Positions 1-8,734 of a stretch of 64,000 bases of DNA are shown here, piece after piece. Each line of letters opens with the position of its first letter. The stretch's first letter is position 1. This stretch comes from CAVSRC01 sp963798195 (lineage in GTDB: Bacteria > Pseudomonadota > Alphaproteobacteria > Rhizobiales > Kaistiaceae), in the NCBI GenBank assembly GCA_963798195.1, contig CAWCSF010000010.1:1736001-1800000 (forward strand), read 5' to 3'. A model generated the notes under the pieces. It was not told the origin of the DNA and ran no database searches. It saw only the letters and a program-made list of their open reading frames with translations. Both the position numbers and the translations under genes were made by a program.

Positions 1-380
1 ACCCGCTCGAAGTACGTCGGCGAGATGAAGTCGTCCGGGTCGATGAAGGTTACCCATTCGTGGCTGACTTCCGCCAGTCCGCGATTGCGGGCGGAGGAAA
101 GTCCACCGTTCTGCTGACGCACATGGCGGATGTTCTTCGGATACTTCCTCAGCCATCGTTTGATGGTCTTGCCCGAACGGTCCGTGGAGCCGTCGTCGAC
201 CAGGATCAGCTCGATATGCTTGCGAAAGTCGAGCGTCTGGGAGGTGATGGACGCAAAGAAGTCGTCAAGGTATCTGTCGACGTTGTACACGGCGGAGACT
301 ATGGAGAACGAGAGCGTCGGCTGCCGCGGCGATGAATCACTCCCGCTCCGGGCTTGTGTCGTTGCCGCCTTGGACGCCAT
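1..380 (-). CDS. Family 2 glycosyltransferase, N-terminal part (runs off window)
   Basis: The frame is open from an ATG at 380 to the window edge (126 complete codons). After about 20 polar residues comes a GT-A fold start: SFSIVSAVYNVDRYL (about 24-38), the nucleotide-binding VDDGSTD, then NGGLSSARNRGL and the DxD-like FIDPDDF. These are the standard GT2 signatures, so the protein should transfer a sugar from a nucleotide donor during glycan assembly at the cytoplasmic face. A GTG directly before the ATG is an alternative start. The gene diverges from the ligase gene at 566, leaving about 185 bp for two promoters. Acceptor and sugar cannot be predicted, and the C-terminus is outside the window. 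Confidence 0.85.
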   Translation of the reverse strand, partial: MASKAATTQARSGSDSSPRQPTLSFSIVSAVYNVDRYLDDFFASITSQTLDFRKHIELILVDDGSTDRSGKTIKRWLRKYPKNIRHVRQQNGGLSSARNRGLAEVSHEWVTFIDPDDFISPTYFER

Positions 381-565
381 CACTCTGCACACATGCCGGA
401 ACTGATATCGCTTGATTGGAACCCGTACCGCGACGCGACTGGCCCGAAGGGGCTCGCCTGAAGTTCATTCAGCAGAGATCCAGGAATTGATGGGGGCACG
501 TGCGTGTTGCCACTTGCGGGGCTCGGGAAGTTGAACCCTAACCCCCGGAGAAGGGAAACGACAAG

Positions 566-1822
566 TTGACCGAAAAGTCGCTGACAGTGGGCGGAGTGGC
601 GGTCCATTCGGTAACGACGCCGGTCGCCCGCCTGGCGGCATATGCAACCGTTCCTCTCTCGTTCGTCAGTCTGGCCGATCGTCCTTGGCTGAATATATTG
701 GCGGCAATCTATGTCATCGCTGGGGCCGGATTGGTGGACGTGATAGGCGGCGGCAGGGTTTCCAGATTTGGCGTGACGACCGGCTACATATTGGTTGGCT
801 GGTATTGCGTTCTGCTTTCCATTCAGGCTTGGCACGGCCAGCTCTTTGCCGACCCGCTGATCTATTCAGCCAACATCCCGACGTCGTATTTCATACTGCC
901 TGTGTTTCCGTTTCTTGTTTTCGGATTGCAGTCGCTGCAGCCAAAACTCGAGGTCTTCGACCGTGTTGTGTTCGCCGCGATCATCGCGGCAGCGTGCATC
1001 GCGCTCTATCAGTTCCTCATATCGGGCGTGGAAAGGCCCCCTGGATTCAGCACCAATCCCATCGTGTTCGGCATGATAGGCCTCGCGTGGGGCGTCTGGC
1101 TCTTTTCGCGCGGCCTTGCAGGCCCGACCGTCAAGCGGCTGGCGATAGCCGGCGCTCTCGTGGCGCTCGTCCCGGTAGCCCTTTCGGGCAGCAAGCTCGT
1201 CTGGTTCTGCATGCTGCTCACGTATGCGGGAGTTTTCGCAAGCTGGGCAATTCAACATCGGCGGGTGCGGCTTTTGGCCATCGTCGCAGCGACCTCCGTC
1301 GCTGCCGCCGGATTGCTCACGCAGACGCATTTCGTTCGGTCGCGACTCGTGCAGATTACTGGCGATGTTGGCGCTTTTCTAAGCAGCGGCGACACATCGG
1401 GGTGGTCTTTCGGCCTGCGCTACGCCGTCGGGGTGAGCGCCGCAAACGCATTCCGTGACAGCCCCTGGCTCGGCTACGGCGCGGCGCAGGTCAAGCTTGC
1501 TGCCATCGAACATCGACCGTCGAATGTCGTGAACTTCGATTTTCTGTATCACCTGCATAACGAGTACCTCATGTCCGCCGTCGCCTTTGGCCTGCCCGGA
1601 TTGCTCTTGCTCATCACGCTGCTTCTGCTGTTTTTCCTTGCTGCTTTCCGCTCACCTGATCCGGCGATGAAACGCTTCGGTTACGCCATGGGGGTCGCGC
1701 TGGCGGTGTATATGGCTGCCGAAGTCGTATTCACGCACCCGGACCTCGAAGGACTGGTCTTCCTCGCCCTCGCCTTGCTCGTCGTGAACGCGGACCGACC
1801 GCAGTCTGGCCGGCGAGCATGA
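566..1822 (+). CDS. O-antigen ligase/polymerase-like membrane protein
   Basis: This 418-residue protein is almost entirely hydrophobic, with roughly ten or more membrane segments and one larger extracytoplasmic loop. A HLHNEY motif at about 329-334 lies just before the last helices; a His-Asn pair in this place is typical of the Wzy_C/WaaL O-antigen ligase superfamily. Such proteins join or polymerise lipid-linked glycans in the periplasm. The TTG start at 566 is preceded by a good ribosome binding site (GGAGAAGGGA, 548-557). Its stop overlaps the next start (ATGA), so the two genes are co-translated. Ligase and polymerase cannot be told apart from sequence; since export appears to be ABC-type, a ligase or a secondary polymerase are both possible. 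Confidence 0.8.
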   Translation: MTEKSLTVGGVAVHSVTTPVARLAAYATVPLSFVSLADRPWLNILAAIYVIAGAGLVDVIGGGRVSRFGVTTGYILVGWYCVLLSIQAWHGQLFADPLIYSANIPTSYFILPVFPFLVFGLQSLQPKLEVFDRVVFAAIIAAACIALYQFLISGVERPPGFSTNPIVFGMIGLAWGVWLFSRGLAGPTVKRLAIAGALVALVPVALSGSKLVWFCMLLTYAGVFASWAIQHRRVRLLAIVAATSVAAAGLLTQTHFVRSRLVQITGDVGAFLSSGDTSGWSFGLRYAVGVSAANAFRDSPWLGYGAAQVKLAAIEHRPSNVVNFDFLYHLHNEYLMSAVAFGLPGLLLLITLLLLFFLAAFRSPDPAMKRFGYAMGVALAVYMAAEVVFTHPDLEGLVFLALALLVVNADRPQSGRRA

Positions 1823-2484
1823 TGGCGGTCGCCCTGGACAAGCGCGAAAGGCCGACCAACGACCTGCGCTGGCCGGCTATACCCCTCCTTGTCCTTGCGC
1901 TGGCCCTGCTTATCGGGGCGGCGGCGTTTGCCTGGTCCCAACGCAGCGACTTCTTCCGGGTCGCGCAGACGGCCGTCGTCATCGAACAACCGTTCCATGG
2001 CGGAAAAAAACAAACCGTCCAGGGCTCGGTGGTCTGGAGACTGGTGCAACACGCTGCCGATGATCCGGAGATCGCGGCCACCATCGAGGTGCCGCAGCAC
2101 GGTCTTACGCTGACCTTGTCCATCCGCAAGAATACCGATGCAAGCCTGCCAGCAAGTCACCTTGTCACTTTGGCGGTAGAAACGCCCAAGGCCTTTCCCG
2201 ACAGAGCCATTGCCGAAGTTGGCATGATTGGGTTCGAAGCCTTGCCGGGCGACTCCAGGAAGGAACTTGCTGGAACGGTGGTCGATCTGGGTGACGGCAA
2301 CTTCCTGATCGGCCTCTCGCCGGCGCCACCGGACGTGACCTACAACCTCGATCTCATGCGCACTCTCGGTGTTCTGGAATTGCCGTTGACTTACAAATCC
2401 GGCCGGCAGGCGACCCTTATCTTCGAGGAGGGTTCCACCGGGCGTCCCCTCTTCGGTCAGGCGACTTCTGCGTGGCAGCCATAG
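1819..2484 (+). CDS. Unknown single-pass membrane protein
   Basis: This 221-residue protein has a short cytoplasmic start (basic, KRERPTNDLRW), one membrane helix at about 21-42 and an extracytoplasmic domain of about 175 residues rich in beta-type alternation. It overlaps the ligase-like gene by 4 bp (ATGA), which implies coupled expression and suggests a partner of that protein or of the glycan in the periplasm. I recognise no catalytic motif. The topology (N-in, one helix, periplasmic domain) is that of an anchored accessory protein. I do not assign a function. Confidence 0.75.
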   Translation: MMAVALDKRERPTNDLRWPAIPLLVLALALLIGAAAFAWSQRSDFFRVAQTAVVIEQPFHGGKKQTVQGSVVWRLVQHAADDPEIAATIEVPQHGLTLTLSIRKNTDASLPASHLVTLAVETPKAFPDRAIAEVGMIGFEALPGDSRKELAGTVVDLGDGNFLIGLSPAPPDVTYNLDLMRTLGVLELPLTYKSGRQATLIFEEGSTGRPLFGQATSAWQP

Positions 2485-2604
2485 AGGCGCCGTCGGGTTG
2501 GAAATTGTGCCGCCGTCCGGGCCTTCCTAGACGGACTGACATGGCACATATTTGGCCCCGTCTCCTGACAATCGATCCTTCATGACCGCTGGCCCAAGAT
2601 CTCA

Positions 2605-4506
2605 ATGACCGCGAAAGTTGCTTCATTTGTTCACGATGTCGCGGTCGCCGCCATGGCGTTCCTGTTCGCCTATTTTCTCCGTTTCAACCTGGACACTCCA
2701 CCGAACATCGGCGCGGTTCTGGTCTATACGGCCGTCTATGCCGGGTTTGCCGCGGCCGCATTCCTGATTTTCGGCGTCGAGCGTGGCGTGTGGCGGTTCG
2801 CGTCGATGACCGACCTGCGCAATATCGTGATGGCCAGCACGACGGCCGTGCTGGCCTTCCTGCTCGGCATGTTCCTGTTCAATCGTCTGAACCTGGTGCC
2901 ACGGTCGGTACCGGTCATCGCATGGTTTGTGATGATCGTGTTTCTTTCGGCGCCCCGCTTTATCTATCGGATGATGATGGCCCGGCCCTCCGGCCAGGTG
3001 ACCGGCAGTCGCATCAAACTGCTCATCGCAGGCACGCCCGCCGAGGCCGACACCCTCATTCGCCAGTTCCGTCTCGAGACGAGTGGCGAGTACCACGTGG
3101 TCGGCGTTATCTCGTACGCCGGGAACCTTGCCGGGCGCCGGGTCCGCAGCGTTGACGTTCTCGGCGGCGTCAGCGACCTGAAAACCATCCTTGAACAACT
3201 CGACAGCGCAAAGCTCCGGCCCGATGCCCTCGTCATTGCACGCCCCAGGGAACACCCCTCCGAAGCGGCCCGAACCAGCGAGGTGGGCATCGCCCACGGC
3301 GTGCGGGTCACACGCATGGCGGAAGGCGTATCTCCGTTGGGCGGCTCGCGGCCAAAGCTCAACCCGCTGACGCTTGACGATTTGCTCGGCCGCGCTCCGG
3401 TGCGGCTGGACGCGAACCGGATGCGGGCATTGATTGAACGCCGCTCCGTTCTGATCACCGGCGCCGGCGGCAGCATCGGCTCGGAAATCACACGGCAGGT
3501 CGCCGGCTACGGGCCGAACAAACTTGTCATCGTCGACAGCAGCGAATACGCCCTTTACACCATCGATCACGAACTCCAGCAGGCGCATCCGTTGTTGCCG
3601 CGGAGAAGTGTGATCGCGTCGGTGCGTGACCGCGACGCGATGTTCCGGCTGATCGGCGAAACCCGCCCGGACATAATCTTCCACGCAGCTGCCCTCAAGC
3701 ATGTGCCGTTGATCGAAGCCAATCCGTGCGAAGGCATATTGACCAACGTCATCGGCACTCAAAATGTCGCCGACGCCGCGGCAACTCATGGCGCGCGGGC
3801 GATGGTAATGATCTCGACCGACAAGGCCATCCGCCCGAGCAGCGTGATGGGCGCCAGCAAGCGCGCCGCCGAAGGCTATTGCCAGGCGCTGGAACTCAGC
3901 GGCACGGGCACGCGGTTCATCACCGTTCGCTTCGGCAACGTCCTCGGCTCGAACGGGTCCGTTGTGCCGCTGTTTCAAAAGCAGATAGAGGCCGGCGGCC
4001 CGGTGACGGTGACCCACCCGGAGATGAAGCGCTATTTCATGAGCATTCGCGAAGCGACGGAACTTGTGCTCCATGCGGCCGCCCACGGCCTGGCCGATCC
4101 AAGAGAACGCGGCAATATCTTCGTGCTCGACATGGGTGAACCCGTGAAGATCGTCGACCTTGCCCGGACCATGATCAGCATGTCCGGGCGGGTGCCCGAC
4201 GTCGATATCCAGGTTGCTTTCACCGGGATCCGCTCCGGCGAAAAGCTGTTCGAGGAACTTCTCGACCCCGACGAAGCGAACCAGCCGGCGGGCGCGGACG
4301 GGCTGATCGTGGTGACGCCGCGACGGGCCACCCTTGCGACGCTGGCCACGCGCTTCGAAGTCCTGCAACAGATGGCCGCCGAGGGCGATGCGGCAGGTGC
4401 CTTGCGCGTCCTCTCCGAGATTGTTGTCGAGTATCGGCCTTATTCTGGCGCCACGGGCGAACTGACCACCACTCCGGTCCCGGAGAATTCCGTACCGGCG
4501 GGCTGA
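2605..4506 (+). CDS. FlaA1/WbpM-type nucleotide-sugar 4,6-dehydratase, membrane-anchored
   Basis: This 633-residue protein has the two-part CapD/WbpM layout. The first 130 or so residues form four membrane helices, followed by a Rossmann-like CoA_binding_3 domain (to about 270). The C-terminal short-chain dehydrogenase domain has the NAD motif TGAGGSIG (285-292) and a Met415-x3-Lys419 pair (VMGASK) in place of Tyr-x3-Lys, as usual for this family. Known members convert UDP-GlcNAc to the 4-keto-6-deoxy sugar. With the initiating transferase (4510-5511) and SDR enzyme (5626-6564) it forms the set known as WreV/WreU/WreQ in Rhizobium etli and WbpM/WbpL/WbpV-K in Pseudomonas, which makes and loads a QuiNAc or FucNAc residue. 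The exact product here is inferred. Confidence 0.9.
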   Translation: MTAKVASFVHDVAVAAMAFLFAYFLRFNLDTPPNIGAVLVYTAVYAGFAAAAFLIFGVERGVWRFASMTDLRNIVMASTTAVLAFLLGMFLFNRLNLVPRSVPVIAWFVMIVFLSAPRFIYRMMMARPSGQVTGSRIKLLIAGTPAEADTLIRQFRLETSGEYHVVGVISYAGNLAGRRVRSVDVLGGVSDLKTILEQLDSAKLRPDALVIARPREHPSEAARTSEVGIAHGVRVTRMAEGVSPLGGSRPKLNPLTLDDLLGRAPVRLDANRMRALIERRSVLITGAGGSIGSEITRQVAGYGPNKLVIVDSSEYALYTIDHELQQAHPLLPRRSVIASVRDRDAMFRLIGETRPDIIFHAAALKHVPLIEANPCEGILTNVIGTQNVADAAATHGARAMVMISTDKAIRPSSVMGASKRAAEGYCQALELSGTGTRFITVRFGNVLGSNGSVVPLFQKQIEAGGPVTVTHPEMKRYFMSIREATELVLHAAAHGLADPRERGNIFVLDMGEPVKIVDLARTMISMSGRVPDVDIQVAFTGIRSGEKLFEELLDPDEANQPAGADGLIVVTPRRATLATLATRFEVLQQMAAEGDAAGALRVLSEIVVEYRPYSGATGELTTTPVPENSVPAG

Positions 4507-4509
4507 GCC

Positions 4510-5511
4510 TTATCCCGAAGGCCGGGCATATCTCAGCCACGCGATGGCCGCAGCCGTCAGGGCAAGTCCGCTGCCGAGCGCAACGAGCGGCGTCGACAAG
4601 CCCAGCACCGACAGCGCGATCAGGACGATGCCCACGACGATGACAATCGATGTCACCCGCGTGTGGCTCAATCCCCGGTCGACACCGCGCTGGTAGGCGT
4701 GATCGCGATGCGCTTCGCTGACCGGCCTGCGCTGCGACAGCCTGTAGCCCAGCGTGCTGGTTGCATCTGCGGCAAAATAGAGAGGCAGAAGGACGGCCGG
4801 CACCATGGCGCCCGCGGCGGCCGTGGTCAGCAGCAGCCAGCCGAGCACATAGCCCAGCGTGGCGCTGCCGGCATCGCCCATGAATACCTTAGCCGGCGGC
4901 CAATTGAACGGCAGGAATGCGAGAACGGCGGCGCCGACCACGATCGCCTCCGCAATCGGCAACCCGAGCCCCGGCTGAACAATGCCGACAACAACGATGC
5001 CGGCGGAGATCACCACCGCCTCGCTGGCCGCAATTCCATCGATGCCATCCATGAAATTGAACAGGTTCACAAACCACAGCCATGCGAGCCCGGCCACCAG
5101 CCGGTCGACGCCGAAAGGAAGCGCATCGGACAACAGCGCCGTATCGGGCGAGACCGAGGCCAATGCGCCAATGATCGCCGCAGACTGGATGGCGAGCCGC
5201 ACAGCGATCGAGACCCGGCGTACATCGTCGACAAACGAGATCAGGGCTATCGCAGTTGCGCCGACCAGAACCGACAGCGTGATGCCACTGCCGCCGATGA
5301 ACCAGAGCCCCGCCCAGGCAAACAGGATGACTGCGACAAAACCGATGCCACCGCCTCGCGGCACCGGCCGGGCATGCGACGAACGCGAATTGGGTATGTC
5401 GACCACGCCGCTGTTCTCGAGTACGACCCGAGCGACGGCGCAGGCGGCAGCGGACCCCGCCAGCACGACCGCCGCCAGAAGAAATCCGCTCGCCAGGGAA
5501 GGTGCGATCAT
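4510..5511 (-). CDS. WecA/WbpL-family undecaprenyl-phosphate sugar-1-phosphate transferase
   Basis: This 333-residue polytopic protein carries all landmarks of the MraY/WecA family in order: SRSSHARPVPRGGG (42-55), the metal-binding DD at 95-96, NFMDGIDG (152-159), MGDAGS (211-216) and the cytoplasmic HRDH motif (268-271). It should transfer a sugar-1-phosphate to undecaprenyl phosphate and so start repeat-unit assembly. I chose the ATG at 5511 because the frame stays open upstream into the divergent SDR gene, which cannot be real. It is tail-to-tail with the 4,6-dehydratase (3 bp gap) and divergent from the SDR gene. The embedding suggests that QuiNAc or FucNAc, rather than GlcNAc, is the first sugar. 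Confidence 0.92.
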   Translation of the reverse strand: MIAPSLASGFLLAAVVLAGSAAACAVARVVLENSGVVDIPNSRSSHARPVPRGGGIGFVAVILFAWAGLWFIGGSGITLSVLVGATAIALISFVDDVRRVSIAVRLAIQSAAIIGALASVSPDTALLSDALPFGVDRLVAGLAWLWFVNLFNFMDGIDGIAASEAVVISAGIVVVGIVQPGLGLPIAEAIVVGAAVLAFLPFNWPPAKVFMGDAGSATLGYVLGWLLLTTAAAGAMVPAVLLPLYFAADATSTLGYRLSQRRPVSEAHRDHAYQRGVDRGLSHTRVTSIVIVVGIVLIALSVLGLSTPLVALGSGLALTAAAIAWLRYARPSG

Positions 5512-5625
5512 TGGGTCTGGACGGGGCTTGCCGGTGACGTCGATAGCTGCTGCATTCCAAGGTGATTGCACTCTGGAAGGCCGGGCGGTGATTGGCAATC
5601 GTTGCGGCCCCTTCAATATGAGCCC

Positions 5626-6564
5626 ATGACCCGAATATTGATCACCGGTGCAACCGGCTTCGTCGGACGGCACTGCGTGCGCGCACTCGCCGACTTCGAG
5701 GTGGTCGCGACGGTTCGCCGGGCGGGGCCCGAGATACCCGGTGTCGAGCACATCGTCGTCGGCGATCTTGCCGAGAAGCCGCAATGGTCCGCGGCCATGT
5801 CCGGCGTCGAAATCGTTGTGCATCTCGCCGCGCTCGCCCACGCCGATACTGCTTTCCAACACCGCAACCACGATCTTTATGAACGCGTGAACGTGACGGC
5901 TACCATCTCGCTGGCCGAAGCTGCCGCCGGGGCCGGCGTCCGCCATTTCATCTTCGCCAGCACCATCGGCGTGCACGGCCAGTCGACCGACGGCCGTGGC
6001 CCGTTGCGCGAGGCCGACCCATTCCGGCCGCAAAGCATCTATGCGCAAAGCAAGGTCGCGGCCGAACGCGGCCTGACAGAGATCGCAGCCCGAACCGGCC
6101 TCCCCTGCACGATACTGCGGCCACCGCTCATCCACGGCGAAGGTGCGCCGGGAAATCTTGCGACGCTGTCCAGAGCCCTGCGCGCCGGGGTGCCCCTACC
6201 CCTGGCCTCGGTGGTCAACCGCAGGGCTTTCCTCGGGATCGCCAACCTGGCCAGTTTCGTGCGGCACAGGATCGAAAGCGGTGCGGACGGCGTCCAGCCG
6301 TTCCTGATTGCCGACAACGAGCAGGTATCGACACCGGAATTTATCGCATGGCTGGCTGCTGCATCCGGCCTGACGCCACGCCTGTGGCCCTTCCCCCCAC
6401 CCGCGTTGGCCGCAATGCTGAGGTTGCTCGGCCGCGGGTCGATTTCAGAAAGTCTGATGTCCTCCCTTGAAGTCGATCCGGCCCGGTCGCGATCTACGGG
6501 CTGGTCGCCCCCGCACACGCTGGCCGAAGGTTTGCGGTTGGCCGCCACAGCCTCTAGAGGATGA
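5626..6564 (+). CDS. NAD-dependent epimerase/reductase of the extended SDR family
   Basis: This 312-residue protein starts with the Rossmann motif GATGFVG (8-14) and has the catalytic Tyr139-x3-Lys143 (YAQSK), with a Ser/Thr-rich strand (FASTIG) before it. It resembles WbpV/WbpK/WreQ-type enzymes, which reduce the 4-keto sugar made by the WbpM-type dehydratase. I prefer the ATG at 5626 (MTRILITG) because the Rossmann strand begins there; a longer in-frame start at 5566 adds 20 unlike residues. The 114 bp to the divergent initiating transferase must hold both promoters. A 4-epimerase role is the main alternative. Confidence 0.85.
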   Translation: MTRILITGATGFVGRHCVRALADFEVVATVRRAGPEIPGVEHIVVGDLAEKPQWSAAMSGVEIVVHLAALAHADTAFQHRNHDLYERVNVTATISLAEAAAGAGVRHFIFASTIGVHGQSTDGRGPLREADPFRPQSIYAQSKVAAERGLTEIAARTGLPCTILRPPLIHGEGAPGNLATLSRALRAGVPLPLASVVNRRAFLGIANLASFVRHRIESGADGVQPFLIADNEQVSTPEFIAWLAAASGLTPRLWPFPPPALAAMLRLLGRGSISESLMSSLEVDPARSRSTGWSPPHTLAEGLRLAATASRG

Positions 6565-6617
6565 CCGGGGCCGCAAAGGACAAGTACCGCGCATTGTCAG
6601 AATAGGAAAAGCCGCGC

Positions 6618-7475
6618 GTGCCGACGCTTGCCGAGAGGTTCAAAGGCCGCAGATGGCAACTCCAACTCATGGGGTGGCGGGCGCGGCAAGTGCTCGCCGG
6701 CATCGGGCACCGACCGGCGCCGCTTGATGTTGTGGTCATCCAGTCGGCCGATCCGATGGCCGGCGCCGGTTTGCTCGCCCAGTCGTCACGCACAAGTGCC
6801 GAATATTGTCGCCGGCACGGCTTCGAATTTCGCCCGTTTCTCGGTATCCGCCGCGGGGTTCATCCGTGGCACGCCACGTTCAATCGCGTGTTTCAACTGC
6901 GCGAACTCTCCGAGCAGGGTTTTCGCGGATGGGTTTTCCATCTGGACGCGGACGCAATCATTGTCAGCCTCAATTTCGACTTGCGCTGGCTGATGCCTAA
7001 ACGGGACGTGGGGCTCATCGCTTGCCCAAGCGGGGCAACGGACCAACCCTGGGACATCAATTCAGGCGTCTTCCTGCTCAATCTCGGCTCTGCGGAGGGA
7101 CGGCGGATCGTAGATCGCTGGTATGAGAGCGTAATGGCCATACCGGACGATGCTTTGCGGCATGCCCCGAGTTGGGGCGATCTCACCGGCGACCAGGCGC
7201 GCTTGCACACGATCCTGATGCGAGATCCGGAACTCCTCCGTGCGCTTCATATCGCGCCGAGCGAGATCCTGAATCACTACAGTAGGGAAATGGAGAAAGG
7301 CGTGGTGCACCCCCTGCCCTTTGGGACACGTGGACATGTGTTCGTGCGCCACTTTTTTCGTGCCAGCGGCGGCACGATGGATCAGCGGGCCGCGATGCTC
7401 AAGACGGTGGCCGACGACGTCCTCGGCCGGGATGACAGGCTCGCGATCATCCGGCCGAACGAGCGGGAGCAATAG
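6618..7475 (+). CDS. Putative GT-A fold glycosyltransferase
   Basis: This 285-residue soluble protein has a metal-binding DAD triad in FHLDADAII (108-114) and a downstream WDINSGVFLLN segment (145-155), a pairing seen in GT-A transferases such as the GT34/GMA12-like and GT8-like groups. A conserved His near the end (VRHFFRASGG) could complete the metal site. The start is GTG at 6618, with AGGAAAA about 9 bp upstream. It lies between the SDR gene and a GT4 gene on the same strand, so a role in glycan assembly is likely. Family assignment is uncertain and the donor sugar is unknown. Confidence 0.65.
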   Translation: MPTLAERFKGRRWQLQLMGWRARQVLAGIGHRPAPLDVVVIQSADPMAGAGLLAQSSRTSAEYCRRHGFEFRPFLGIRRGVHPWHATFNRVFQLRELSEQGFRGWVFHLDADAIIVSLNFDLRWLMPKRDVGLIACPSGATDQPWDINSGVFLLNLGSAEGRRIVDRWYESVMAIPDDALRHAPSWGDLTGDQARLHTILMRDPELLRALHIAPSEILNHYSREMEKGVVHPLPFGTRGHVFVRHFFRASGGTMDQRAAMLKTVADDVLGRDDRLAIIRPNEREQ

Positions 7476-7588
7476 CCAAGGTTGCCGTGACCCGCGTCGC
7501 TTGTGCTAGAAACGTGCGCGCTCAGGCGACGCACGCCGAAACCACCGCTCCGGGGCCCGACAGGCAAATCCCGGCAGAAAAGGGGTAA

Positions 7589-8734
7589 ATGCGGGTATTG
7601 CATTTCTATAAGTCTTACATGCCGGAAGAAGAAGGCGGCGTGGCGAGGACGATTAATGCGCTGGCACGCGCCTGCCAGGCCATCGGCGTCGAAAGCACGG
7701 TTCTATCGCTCAGCAACGCGCCTGCCGGCGCTCGCTTGGAGATCGACGGTCACGCGGCCGTCAAAGCGCACCTCGATTTCGAGGTGGCGTCTACGGGGTT
7801 CTCGGCGTCCGCCTTTCGACTGTTCGCGGAACTCGCGCATAAGGCGGATATCGTGCAGTACCATTTCCCGTGGCCGCTGATGGACGTGATCCACTTTGCC
7901 ACCCGCGCGAAGCCGCCCGCCGTGCTGACCTATCACTCGGACATTATCCGGCAGAAGCGGATGATGCCCTTGTACCGCCCGCTGATGATGGCGTTTCTCT
8001 CCAGCGTGGATCGCATCGTGGCAACCTCGGAGAACTACGTTCGCACCAGCCCGGTGCTCGGCAATTACCGGGACAAACTCAGCATAATACCGATCGGAAT
8101 AGACCGGTCGTTCTATCCGGAGCCAAGCGAGAAGCGAAGGGCCGGCTGGCGGCAACGCGTCGGCGACCGGTTTTTTCTGTTTACCGGCGTCCTCAGGTAC
8201 TACAAGGGCCTGGATTCACTGGTAGACGCGGCCAAGCTGATGAACCATGCCGTTGTGGTCGCAGGCGACGGGCCGCTGGCGCTGGAGCTGAGGCAACGGA
8301 TCGAACGTGAGGGCGTGACAAACGTGCATCTTGTTGGGGCAGTGGATGAGGCCGATAAGCTGGCCCTCCTCGACCTTGCGACGGCTTTTGTCTTTCCATC
8401 GAACATGCGGAGCGAAGCTTTCGGTCTCGCGTTGCTCGAAGCGGCCATGTCTGGCAGGCCCATGATCACCTGCGAGATCGGCACCGGCACGAGTTACGTC
8501 AACATCGATGGGCTGACTGGCCTCGTCGTTCCCCCGAACGATCCGGCAGCGCTGGCAGCCGCCATGACGAAGCTGGCTGAATCATCGGAGATGGCCACGA
8601 CCATGGGCCGGCAGGCAAAACAGCGGTTCGACGAACTGTTCCAGGCGGAGGCGATGGCACGGCGTCATCTCGACCTGTATCGCGAAATAACGCGTTCCCG
8701 ACTTCGAACGCAGCGTCCCGGGGGGCAGAACTGA
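7589..8734 (+). CDS. Family 4 glycosyltransferase
   Basis: This 381-residue GT-B protein opens with MRVLHFYKSYMPEEEGGV, a typical GT4 N-terminal glycine loop. Its nucleotide-binding half has LFTGVLRYYKGLDSL (about 191-205) and the EX7E motif in SEAFGLALLEAAMSGRP. It would be a retaining transferase working at the inner membrane on the lipid-linked glycan. The ATG at 7589 follows a good AAAAGGGG site. Its TGA stop overlaps the presumed CTG start of the Wzm-like permease, so assembly and export genes are coupled. Acceptor and sugar cannot be inferred. Confidence 0.88.
   Translation: MRVLHFYKSYMPEEEGGVARTINALARACQAIGVESTVLSLSNAPAGARLEIDGHAAVKAHLDFEVASTGFSASAFRLFAELAHKADIVQYHFPWPLMDVIHFATRAKPPAVLTYHSDIIRQKRMMPLYRPLMMAFLSSVDRIVATSENYVRTSPVLGNYRDKLSIIPIGIDRSFYPEPSEKRRAGWRQRVGDRFFLFTGVLRYYKGLDSLVDAAKLMNHAVVVAGDGPLALELRQRIEREGVTNVHLVGAVDEADKLALLDLATAFVFPSNMRSEAFGLALLEAAMSGRPMITCEIGTGTSYVNIDGLTGLVVPPNDPAALAAAMTKLAESSEMATTMGRQAKQRFDELFQAEAMARRHLDLYREITRSRLRTQRPGGQN

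Noticed and set aside
2623..4368. Minus-strand open frame of about 580 codons opposite the 4,6-dehydratase
   Set aside because: It is an antisense shadow; the plus-strand protein has complete catalytic motifs.
5512..6135. N-terminal extension of the initiating transferase frame into the divergent SDR gene
   Set aside because: The extension lies opposite the SDR coding sequence and lacks membrane or family character; the MIAPS start fits the family.
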